NCBI GenBank assembly: GCA_013698385.1
Contig: JACCVB010000361.1
Location: 1-7,956, forward strand
Length of the DNA stretch: 7,956 nucleotides
Direction of reading: 5' to 3'
Source of the DNA: Chloroflexota bacterium
GTDB lineage: Bacteria; Chloroflexota; Limnocylindria; Limnocylindrales; CSP1-4
Shown: positions 1-5,458 of the stretch, one piece after another
Position numbering within the stretch: the first letter of the stretch is position 1
How the letters are laid out: each line of letters opens with the position of its first letter
The notes under the pieces: model-generated
The model's input: the letters and a program-made list of their open reading frames with translations, nothing else
Databases searched by the model: none
What the model was told of the DNA's origin: nothing
Made by a program: the position numbers and the translations under genes

Positions 1-141
1 GCGGCGGACCGCGCCTGCTTCGTGGCCAAGCGATCCGGTCGAGACCGCGTGGCGTCCGCTGCCGAAGGTCTCGCCCTGGCCGCCGAATTCTCTCTCCAGC
101 CGCCGACCCCGGTGGACTCCGAGGGAGTCGCGATCGCCTGA
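1..141 (+). CDS. C-terminal end of a GGDEF-domain protein (probable diguanylate cyclase), 5' truncated
   Basis: An open frame enters from the left edge and stops at TGA 139-141, giving 46 residues. Residues 2-17 read ADRACFVAKRSGRDRV. This fits the final helix and strand of GGDEF domains, usually of the form AD-x-ALY-x-AK-x-x-GRNRV. The deviations are L to C, Y to F and N to D. GGDEF proteins make cyclic di-GMP, but the GGDEF loop and the sensor part lie outside the window, so activity cannot be judged. About 29 residues follow the motif, a poorly conserved Pro/Ala-rich tail. The next gene starts 55 bases downstream on the same strand. The call rests on one short motif, so the family is likely but not certain. 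Confidence 0.68.
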   Translation, partial: AADRACFVAKRSGRDRVASAAEGLALAAEFSLQPPTPVDSEGVAIA

Positions 142-148
142 TGTCAGA

Positions 149-189
149 CCTGGGCGTCGGCCGATCCGCCACCGAACATCGGCCCCAGG
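149..189 (+). repeat. Imperfect hairpin just upstream of the LysM/NodB lipoprotein gene
   Basis: GGCCGAT (159-165) pairs with ATCGGCC (178-184) around a 12-base loop. CCTGG (149-153) pairs with CCAGG (185-189), leaving a 5-base bulge on the left arm. The structure sits between the GGDEF stop and the next start at 197. No T-run follows, so it is not a classic intrinsic terminator. It covers AGGCG (187-191), the likely ribosome binding site, so it could damp translation. That role is inferred from pairing only. Confidence 0.4.
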
Positions 190-196
190 CGTCAGG

Positions 197-1324
197 ATGG
201 TCGTGATCGTGATGCACCGGGCCATGGGACTGATCCTCTCCGCGATGCTCGCGTCGGCGTGCCTGCCGGAGCCTGTCGGTGATGCGGCGGCCACGCCGTC
301 CCCGGTGAGCGCGCCGACCGCGTCGCCCATCCCGACCTTCAGGCGACCGACGCCCACGCCCCAGCCGGCGTTCACGGTGTACGTCGTTCGGACGGGCGAT
401 TCGCTGACCGGGATCGCCGCGAAGTTTCGAACCAGCGGTCGCAGCATCGCGTTCTGGAATCGTGGGGCCTACCCGTCGCTTGATCCCGATTCGCCGACCT
501 ATGCCCCCGACCGGATCGCCGTCGGGTGGCAGCTCCGGTTGATCCCCGGCGTGGAGGTAGATGAGGATGCTTTGCCCGATGCCAGCCCGGCGACGACTCC
601 TGGCGGGAGTGGTCCGGGTCCAGGTCCGAGCGCGACTGTCGGGATCCCGGTCGCTGCATCGTCAGCGGGCGTCTCGCCCGGAGCCATCGGCGCCAGCAAG
701 GTCGTCCGACACGGGTCGCGCGACTCCAGGCTTGTCGCGCTGACGTTCGAGTCAAGTGGGCCGATCGCGCCGGCCGTCGACATCATGGACTGGCTCATCG
801 AGCAGCGCCTCCCGGTCGCCGTGTTCACCACCGGCGAGACGGGGACCACCACGGAGGATGGGCAGGCCGTCCTTGACCTCGTCGTGGACCACCGCGCCCT
901 GTTCACCCTCGGGAACCTTTCCTGGTCGTACCCGGACCTGCGGGCACTCGATGACCCGGCCATCCGAGACCAGCTGGAGCGGACGGAAGTCGCGGTCATC
1001 GCCCGAACGGCGATCTCGACCAAGCCCTGGTTCCGGCCGCCGTACGGCGAACTGGACGAGCAGATCCCGGCCACGGCCGGATCGGGCGGGTGGGGCTATA
1101 CCGTGCTGTGGGACGTGGACCCCCTGGATGGCAAGCCGGAGGCAGACGGCGGGCCGACGGCCGATGCGATCGTCCAAGCGGTGCTCGACGATGTCGAGGG
1201 TGGCTCGATCATCCGGCTGCACCTGGCCGGTGAGCACACCCTGGAGGCCCTGCCCGGGATCGTCGACGGCCTCGAGGCGGCCGGCCTCGTGCCGGTGTCT
1301 CTTGCCGCGATGTTCGGGAACTGA
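197..1324 (+). CDS. LysM-containing lipoprotein with a degenerate polysaccharide deacetylase (NodB-like) domain
   Basis: The protein has 375 residues. Residues 7-21 form a signal sequence ending in ASA-Cys22, a loose lipobox, so an exported, lipid-anchored protein is likely. A Pro/Ser/Thr linker (30-57) precedes a LysM domain (about 59-117; VRTGDSL near its start, PDRIAVG near its end), a fold that binds peptidoglycan or chitin-like glycans. After a Gly/Pro/Ala spacer comes a NodB-like fold (about 178-372). Motif 3 (R280-P-P-Y-G284), motif 4 (WDVD, 305-308) and motif 5 (L341-H342) remain. Motif 1, normally TFDDG, is TFESS (183-187), and motif 2, normally H-x3-H, has Leu241 and Tyr245. The catalytic Asp and metal ligands are thus absent. 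Glycan deacetylation is unlikely; a wall-binding or structural role is inferred. ATG 197 has AGGCG at 187-191; ATG 212 is an alternative start that leaves a more compact signal peptide. Confidence 0.85.
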   Translation: MVVIVMHRAMGLILSAMLASACLPEPVGDAAATPSPVSAPTASPIPTFRRPTPTPQPAFTVYVVRTGDSLTGIAAKFRTSGRSIAFWNRGAYPSLDPDSPTYAPDRIAVGWQLRLIPGVEVDEDALPDASPATTPGGSGPGPGPSATVGIPVAASSAGVSPGAIGASKVVRHGSRDSRLVALTFESSGPIAPAVDIMDWLIEQRLPVAVFTTGETGTTTEDGQAVLDLVVDHRALFTLGNLSWSYPDLRALDDPAIRDQLERTEVAVIARTAISTKPWFRPPYGELDEQIPATAGSGGWGYTVLWDVDPLDGKPEADGGPTADAIVQAVLDDVEGGSIIRLHLAGEHTLEALPGIVDGLEAAGLVPVSLAAMFGN

Positions 1325-1422
1325 ACGGCCGATCACACTCCGCCATCGATCCGGCTTGCGGTTCGGCCCGGCTTGAGGTCAGCCGCGCCGCTCAGTCGCC
1401 GCCAGGCTCCTCGCCCGCCACC
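1325..1422. other. Short gap between convergent genes
   Basis: The lipoprotein gene and the importer ATPase gene end facing each other across 98 bases. The only local pairing noticed is a 5-bp stem, CGGCT (1369-1373) with AGCCG (1381-1385). A longer-range 6-bp match also exists, GGCCGA (1327-1332) with TCGGCC (1363-1368). Neither is followed by a T-run on either strand, so no terminator is called. Confidence 0.4.
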
Positions 1423-2226
1423 CTAGAGTCGCCCGGCCGCGATGATGCGCTGGAGGAACTGGCGCGTCCGGGCTTCCTGCGGATCGCTGAACAGCCGCTC
1501 CGGCGGTCCTTCCTCGGCGATGACCCCCGCATCGAGGAAGCAGACCCGATCGGCGATCTCCCGGGCAAAGCCCATCTCGTGCGTGGCGATGAGCATGGTC
1601 ATGCCACCCGCTGCGAGTTCACGGATGACGCTCAGGACCTCGGCCACGAGCTCCGGGTCCAGCGCGCTCGTGACCTCGTCGAGGAGCAGCAGGTCCGGGT
1701 GCATGGCCAGCGCCCGGACGATCGCGACGCGCTGCTGCTGCCCACCGGACAAGCGATCCGGAACCTCCGACGCGCGATCGGCCAGCCCGAATCGGTCAAG
1801 CAGCTCGAGCGCCTCGCCCTCGGCAGTGCGGCGGGGCGTGTGCAGGACGCGACGCGGCGCCAGGGTGACGTTGTCCAGCACGGACATGTGCGGGAACAGG
1901 TTGAACGCCTGGAACACGATGCCGATGCGCCGGCGGATGCGGTCCACGTCCACACCCGCCGCCGTGATCTCCTCGCCCTCGATCACGATCCGCCCCGCAT
2001 CGATCGGCTCGATCAGGTTGATGCAGCGCAGCAAGGTGGACTTGCCCGAACCGGACGCGCCGATGAGACAGACGACCTCGTGCTCGGCGACGGAAAGCTC
2101 GATCCCGCGCAGGACCTCGGCCTTGCCGAACCGCTTGTGCAGCCCGACGATCTCCAGGGCCGACGCGGGCGCGCTCAGCGCAGGCCTCCGCCCATCGTCG
2201 CCCGTCGATCGCGGGCGAGCAGCCAA
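1423..2226 (-). CDS. ABC transporter ATP-binding protein, polar amino acid family (GlnQ/HisP-like)
   Basis: This ATPase would power amino acid import from the cytoplasmic face of the permease encoded just upstream. Numbered from TTG 2226 (267 residues), it shows Walker A GASGSGKS (56-63), the Q-loop at Gln106, signature LSGGQ (159-163), Walker B LLLLDE (179-184), D-loop SALD (187-190) and the switch His216. The stretch FNLFPHMSV (108-116) and the tail EARTRQFLQRI are typical of the polar amino acid subgroup. All catalytic residues are present. The frame overlaps the permease by 52 bases if TTG 2226 is used, but that codon has no visible ribosome binding site. A CTG at 2178-2176 overlaps the permease stop as CTGA and has GGAGG six bases upstream; it would give 251 residues, closer to the family norm. 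Third gene of the importer operon. The exact substrate is not readable. Confidence 0.95.
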   Translation of the reverse strand: MAARPRSTGDDGRRPALSAPASALEIVGLHKRFGKAEVLRGIELSVAEHEVVCLIGASGSGKSTLLRCINLIEPIDAGRIVIEGEEITAAGVDVDRIRRRIGIVFQAFNLFPHMSVLDNVTLAPRRVLHTPRRTAEGEALELLDRFGLADRASEVPDRLSGGQQQRVAIVRALAMHPDLLLLDEVTSALDPELVAEVLSVIRELAAGGMTMLIATHEMGFAREIADRVCFLDAGVIAEEGPPERLFSDPQEARTRQFLQRIIAAGRL

Positions 2227-3008
2227 TCGGTGAATCGAGCGAGCGGGATGGTCACCACGATGAACACCAGGGCGACCGCGAGATAGGGCGTGAAGCTGAA
2301 GCTCGCGGCCTGCTTGATCTGGGCGGTGCGAAAGATCTCCACGACCCCGATGAAGGAGACCAGCACGGTGTCCTTCTGGAGCCCGATGAAATCGTTGAGC
2401 AGGGGCGGGATCACCCGGCGAACGGCCTGCGGCACGATCACGTGGCGAAGCGTCTGGAACCGGCCCAGACCCAGGGAACGGGCGGCCGCCTCCTGGCTCG
2501 GATGGACGGAGTCGATTCCCGCTCGATAGACCTCGGAGACGTAGGCGCTGTAGATGAGGGTCAGGGCCAGGATCCCGTACAGCCGCTGGTCCGTTCGTGG
2601 ATCCACCAGACCGAGGCCCGGGATGCCGAAGCCCACGACGTAGATCACGAGCACGCCAGGCAACGCTCGAAAGACGTCCGTGTACGCGGTCGATAACACC
2701 CGTAACGGCAGGAAGAGCGGCCCGGGTAGTCCGCGCATGATCGCCAGCACGAGTCCGAACCCCAGGACCAGGATCTCGGCGCTCACGAAGAGCTGGATGT
2801 TGACGAGGAAGGCGCCGGCGATCCCGGGCAGCGCCCGGGCGAACACGACCGGATCGAGAAACGAATCGCGAACCGCCGGCCAGCCCGGCGCATGGACGAC
2901 GACCCAGGCAAGGAGTCCGAATACGACGACCGTGCTCGCCAGCGCGATGGCGTTGGACCGGACGGCACGGCCGCCTGCCCGTGTCGCCCGGAGGCTGCCG
3001 CGCGTCAT
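2175..3008 (-). CDS. ABC transporter permease, polar amino acid family (HisM/GlnP-like)
   Basis: This inner-membrane protein of 277 residues forms the translocation path of the importer. Hydrophobic segments lie near residues 19-39, 66-90, 115-133, 146-160, 200-222 and 243-259. The family marker FRALPG is at 113-118. The cytoplasmic EAA loop that docks on the ATPase runs from about 173 to 196 (EAAARSLGLGRF, then VPQA). The stretch GLQKDTVLVS (209-218) is also typical of the family. It is longer than the usual 220 or so residues because of an extra N-terminal helix and loop. The start ATG 3008 lies 28 bases after the binding-protein stop and lacks a clear ribosome binding site, so coupling to the upstream gene is likely. 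Only one permease gene is present, so a homodimer is inferred. The gene overlaps the ATPase frame at its 3' end. Confidence 0.95.
   Translation of the reverse strand: MTRGSLRATRAGGRAVRSNAIALASTVVVFGLLAWVVVHAPGWPAVRDSFLDPVVFARALPGIAGAFLVNIQLFVSAEILVLGFGLVLAIMRGLPGPLFLPLRVLSTAYTDVFRALPGVLVIYVVGFGIPGLGLVDPRTDQRLYGILALTLIYSAYVSEVYRAGIDSVHPSQEAAARSLGLGRFQTLRHVIVPQAVRRVIPPLLNDFIGLQKDTVLVSFIGVVEIFRTAQIKQAASFSFTPYLAVALVFIVVTIPLARFTDWLLARDRRATMGGGLR
2185..2189 (-). promoter_or_regulatory. Strong ribosome binding site inside the permease end, aimed at a CTG start
   Basis: On the minus strand GGAGG is followed by six bases and then CTG (2178-2176), in frame with the ATPase and overlapping the permease TGA (2177-2175). 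This is the layout of a translationally coupled pair, except that CTG replaces ATG, GTG or TTG. No ATG, GTG or TTG occurs in frame between TTG 2226 and the start of the conserved fold. Confidence 0.5.
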
Positions 3009-3036
3009 CGGACAGGCGCTGGTGGCGGAACGGACG

Positions 3037-4029
3037 CTACGGAGCGAAGACCGGCACGCTGTCCTGGAACGGCAACCACGTACTTGCGAGAGCGTCCAGG
3101 GTCCCGGTCTCGCTCAGGCCGGCCAGCGCGTCGTTGACGCAGGCCGTCAGGGCACTGCCCTTGGACAGGACCGCGCTGAAGTGCTCCGGCGTCCCGGAGT
3201 CGAACTGGCCCACGATCGCGGAGCCTTCGAGCTGGACGTTCGTGATGAAGTCGGCCGTGGGCAGGTCGACCACGATGGCGTCGATCGTGCCCTGCTTCAG
3301 GGCTTCGATCGCCGCGTCGTTCGTGTCATACACCTTGGGTTCGGCGGACGGCGCGATGATCGAGACGATCGCGTCGTAGCTGGTCGTTCCGACCTGGGCG
3401 CCGAAGGCGAAGTCCTTGAGGGCAGCGACGGACGTGACCTTGGCCACCGGGCCATCCTTCATCGCCACCACGGATTGATTGCCGAAGTAATAGCCATCGC
3501 TCAGGTCCACGGTCTGGGCCCGCTCAGGCTTGTACGAGATCTGGTTGAGGTCGAGGTCGAATGTCTTCTGGCCGGGCGCGAAGGCGTTCGCGAAGGGCAC
3601 CACGATCCAGGTCACCTCGTCCGCGCTGAAGCCGAGTTGATCGGCGATGGCGTACGCGACCGCGCTCTCGAAGCCGGTGCCGTTGGTCGGGTCACCCAGT
3701 TCCCACGGTTCGGTCTTGCTGCCGTCCTTGTTCTCCAGGAAGTAGGGCGGGTAGGCCGGATTGTCCGTGCCGATCGTGAGCTTGCCGGGGGTCACCAGGG
3801 CGAGCCCGTCCTTGGCACAGGTGTCTGCCGTGGGGGCGGCGGAGGCGCTCGCGGCGGCGGACTCGCTCGCGGCGGCCGAGGCGCTCGGGCTGACGATGGA
3901 GCCCTGGCTCGGAGCGGCGCTCGCCGGCCCGCCCGTTGCCGCGGCAGATGGCGACGTCGTGCCGCTGGAGCAAGCGGCCAGGAACAGGGCTACCAGGGCG
4001 ATCGCGGCAACACTCTTCGTAGGGCGCAT
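3037..4029 (-). CDS. Lipoprotein substrate-binding protein of a polar amino acid ABC importer
   Basis: The protein has 330 residues and should capture an amino acid outside the membrane and pass it to the permease. It begins with a signal peptide and a good lipobox, LAA-Cys20. An Ala/Ser/Pro/Gly tether follows (21-68), then a bacterial solute-binding domain of family 3 (about 82-320). Recognisable parts are IGTDNPAYPPYF (86-97), ISYKPER (164-170), VGTTSYD (213-219) and DAIVVD (250-255). In this family the Arg (here 170) usually holds the substrate carboxylate and the late Asp (here 255) the amino group. Cys71 and Cys297, the only cysteines of the mature domain besides the lipidated one, could form a disulfide. 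The frame is open upstream to about 4560, but ATG 4029 is chosen because it has GGAGG five bases upstream and directly precedes the signal peptide. First gene of the operon. Substrate unknown. Confidence 0.95.
   Translation of the reverse strand: MRPTKSVAAIALVALFLAACSSGTTSPSAAATGGPASAAPSQGSIVSPSASAAASESAAASASAAPTADTCAKDGLALVTPGKLTIGTDNPAYPPYFLENKDGSKTEPWELGDPTNGTGFESAVAYAIADQLGFSADEVTWIVVPFANAFAPGQKTFDLDLNQISYKPERAQTVDLSDGYYFGNQSVVAMKDGPVAKVTSVAALKDFAFGAQVGTTSYDAIVSIIAPSAEPKVYDTNDAAIEALKQGTIDAIVVDLPTADFITNVQLEGSAIVGQFDSGTPEHFSAVLSKGSALTACVNDALAGLSETGTLDALASTWLPFQDSVPVFAP
3847..3876 (-). repeat. Low-complexity direct repeat coding the Ser/Ala tether of the binding protein
   Basis: The 12-base unit GCTCGCGGCGGC (plus strand) occurs at 3847-3858 and again at 3865-3876, an 18-base period equal to six codons. 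It encodes part of the Ser/Ala tether between the lipid anchor and the binding domain. Slippage here would change tether length in steps of six residues without breaking the frame. Confidence 0.5.
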
Positions 4030-4034
4030 CGGAG

Positions 4035-4039
4035 CCTCC
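4035..4039 (-). promoter_or_regulatory. Ribosome binding site of the substrate-binding protein gene
   Basis: GGAGG on the minus strand lies five bases before ATG 4029. It is the clearest Shine-Dalgarno sequence in the window. It settles the start of the binding-protein gene against the long upstream open frame and suggests higher translation of the first operon gene, as is usual for binding proteins. Confidence 0.75.
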
Positions 4040-4061
4040 AGGAAGCGGGCAGGACGGCGAG

Positions 4062-4067
4062 AGTGTA
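4062..4067 (-). promoter_or_regulatory. Candidate -10 element of the importer operon
   Basis: TACACT on the minus strand fits TAnnnT and would place transcription start near 4055, giving a leader of about 26 bases that includes the GGAGG. The -35 position (about 4084-4091 on the minus strand) reads GCTTCG or CCGCTT, a poor match to TTGACA, and falls inside the inverted repeat arm. This is a candidate by spacing only. Confidence 0.35.
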
Positions 4068-4083
4068 CCCGGTCTGCACGCGC

Positions 4084-4119
4084 CGAAGCGGCGCCGGGAG
4101 GAGAGTCGGCGCCGCTTCG
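4084..4119. promoter_or_regulatory. 13-bp inverted repeat, likely operator or leader hairpin of the importer operon
   Basis: CGAAGCGGCGCCG (4084-4096) pairs perfectly with CGGCGCCGCTTCG (4107-4119) around a 10-base spacer. No T-run follows on either strand, so it is not a normal terminator. It overlaps the -35 position expected from the candidate -10 at 4062-4067. That placement suits a binding site for a dimeric regulator of the amino acid importer, though a structured leader RNA is also possible if transcription starts further upstream. Confidence 0.5.
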
Positions 4120-4170
4120 ACTGGGACGTTCGCTCCGGTGGGTCCGGTGCGTTAGAAGGATGTTGACCCG

Positions 4171-4215
4171 CCGACGCCCGGGCCGACGATGACCCGACGG
4201 TCCCCACCGGTGGGT
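4171..4215. promoter_or_regulatory. Cluster of short repeats and a palindrome in the divergent promoter region
   Basis: CCGACG occurs three times, at 4171, 4183 and 4194, spaced 12 and 11 bases, about one helical turn each. A perfect 12-base palindrome, CCCACCGGTGGG, follows at 4203-4214. Its right half belongs to a 9-base direct repeat, CCGGTGGGT, whose other copy is at 4135-4143. The cluster lies just upstream of the membrane protein/WYL regulator operon. Regulatory function is inferred from arrangement. Confidence 0.4.
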
Positions 4216-4228
4216 ACTCGCGGCTGGG

Positions 4229-5458
4229 ATGGCCCGCCGCATCGCTAGACTCCGAGACGTGCGAGCCCGACGATTCGAATTGCGCGTGATCGGGGTGGCC
4301 CTCATGGTCGCCTGGTCCGTGGCCGCGGCGCTCGTTCTCCTCGCGTACAGACCCGGCGGTCCATTCGATGTCGTCGTCGGGATCACGATGCTGCTGCCGA
4401 TCGCGATCGCGGCCATCTCTGTCGCCTGGCCGCCAGTGGCGCGAGGGGCCAGCGCGGTGCCCTTGATGGTCGCCCTCGGAGTCGGCTCGCTGCTCGTCCT
4501 CCTGCCCTCCATCGGTGGCGTGCTGAACCAGATCCTGGCCCTCGGCTCGCAGACTCTCATGCCATCGTTCGAGGCGGCCTATCCATGGTTCCTGGCGCTC
4601 GTGGGCACGAGCCTGTTCAGTGCGTCCGGGCTGGTTCGTCGCGCGGGTCCGACGCCGCTCGGGCGACGCCCCTCGACGCGCGGGATCGCCCTGGCCGTCG
4701 GGCTGTCCGTCGCCAGCGGCGGCCTCTTCGCCACGGCCGTCATCGCCAACGAACTTGCGTTGCAGCGCGCCCCGACGGGACCGACATCCTCCCGTTTCGG
4801 GCCGACCGGGCGGACGGGCGAGCCACCCGCCTGCGATGGGCCGCTCGGCACAGCACCCACGGCGCGCGTTCGGACCACGCTGAGCGGGACGGTCGACCGG
4901 CGCTCGGTCGGGTCCGTGGACCTGGCCGGGGTTCGCGTGGGGACGGACCTCCGCTGGCTGGCCTATGTCGCCACGGATCAGGCACTCGGGCAGTTCGGGG
5001 CGGCGCAAGTCGGTGAACGGGCGTGGCTTCGAACGCCGGCGGCTGGCTGGACGCCGGTATCCGCCGGCGCCGATGTCGAGGAGATCGACACGGCGACCAT
5101 CGATCTCCAGGCCATCCGGGTCGCCCTGACCGCCGACAACCGGGCCACGCCGGAGGATCACGGCGTGGAGGTGATCGAAGGCGCGCGCGCCCGGCGCTGC
5201 CGGATCGCCGTCGACGGCGCGACGTTCCGCGCCGCGTTCCCGCAGATCGAGTGGTTGGTCGGGGACGCCGACCTCAGCCGGTGGTTCGGACAACTCGACT
5301 ACTGGGTCTTCCTCGATGGCGATGTCGGCCAGATGGCCGGCAGCGCCAATGGCGAGGCGGGCGAGATCCAGGCGGACGCACTCCAGGCCACCATCGAGGT
5401 GCTGCTGACCGCCACGGAGCGCGGACGCGAGCTGGTCATCTATCCTCCGGCTCCATGA
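4229..5458 (+). CDS. Unrecognised membrane protein with about five N-terminal helices and a C-terminal soluble domain
   Basis: I do not recognise this 409-residue protein. Hydrophobic segments lie near residues 19-39, 46-68, 77-97, 118-135 and 153-173. A Pro/Gly/Thr-rich joint (180-200) leads to a soluble domain (about 202-405). By charge distribution and an odd number of helices the soluble part probably faces outside. It has two cysteines, 202 and 324, that could bond, and alternating polar and apolar residues suggesting a mostly beta fold; a lipoprotein-like LppX/LolA-type fold is a guess. Near its end is a Gly/Asp-rich stretch around 345-380 (VGDAD, LDGDVG). ATG 4229 has no good ribosome binding site. 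GTG 4259 in frame lies seven bases after TAGACT (4246-4251) and could be a leaderless start, losing ten basic residues. The stop overlaps the next gene's start as ATGA, so it is co-translated with the WYL regulator. Confidence 0.85.
   Translation: MARRIARLRDVRARRFELRVIGVALMVAWSVAAALVLLAYRPGGPFDVVVGITMLLPIAIAAISVAWPPVARGASAVPLMVALGVGSLLVLLPSIGGVLNQILALGSQTLMPSFEAAYPWFLALVGTSLFSASGLVRRAGPTPLGRRPSTRGIALAVGLSVASGGLFATAVIANELALQRAPTGPTSSRFGPTGRTGEPPACDGPLGTAPTARVRTTLSGTVDRRSVGSVDLAGVRVGTDLRWLAYVATDQALGQFGAAQVGERAWLRTPAAGWTPVSAGADVEEIDTATIDLQAIRVALTADNRATPEDHGVEVIEGARARRCRIAVDGATFRAAFPQIEWLVGDADLSRWFGQLDYWVFLDGDVGQMAGSANGEAGEIQADALQATIEVLLTATERGRELVIYPPAP
4246..4251 (+). promoter_or_regulatory. Candidate -10 element for a leaderless start at GTG 4259
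   Basis: TAGACT fits TAnnnT and is followed by seven bases and an in-frame GTG (4259-4261). This spacing is what a leaderless transcript would show. It would make the annotated ATG 4229 untranscribed. No convincing -35 is seen 17 bases upstream; leaderless promoters in high-GC bacteria often lack one. Confidence 0.3.

Noticed and set aside
752..1336. Minus-strand open frames antisense to the LysM/NodB gene (also 499-1074)
   Set aside because: No start signals or domains; the plus-strand gene is supported by signal peptide, LysM and NodB motifs.
2680..4155. Plus-strand open frame of 491 codons across the importer genes
   Set aside because: It is antisense to the permease and binding protein, both confirmed by motifs; its translation has no recognisable domain.
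4163..4168. TTGACC as a plus-strand -35 element
   Set aside because: No matching -10 is found 16 to 18 bases downstream (the site reads near ACGATG), so it does not make a usable promoter by itself.
4030..4560. Upstream extension of the substrate-binding protein frame to 4560
   Set aside because: The signal peptide and a GGAGG-led ATG at 4029 mark the true start; the extension overlaps the divergent promoter region and the membrane protein gene.
3692..5293. Long minus-strand open frame (533 codons) spanning the divergent region
   Set aside because: It is antisense to the membrane protein gene and crosses the binding-protein gene out of frame. The product is a compositionally biased Arg/Pro/Gly-rich sequence with no domain, as expected for shadow frames in GC-rich DNA.
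5023..5454. Upstream extension of the WYL regulator frame to 5023
   Set aside because: This part is out of frame with the well-supported membrane protein gene and reads as Arg/Gly-rich noise; the HTH begins just after ATG 5455, which forms an ATGA overlap.
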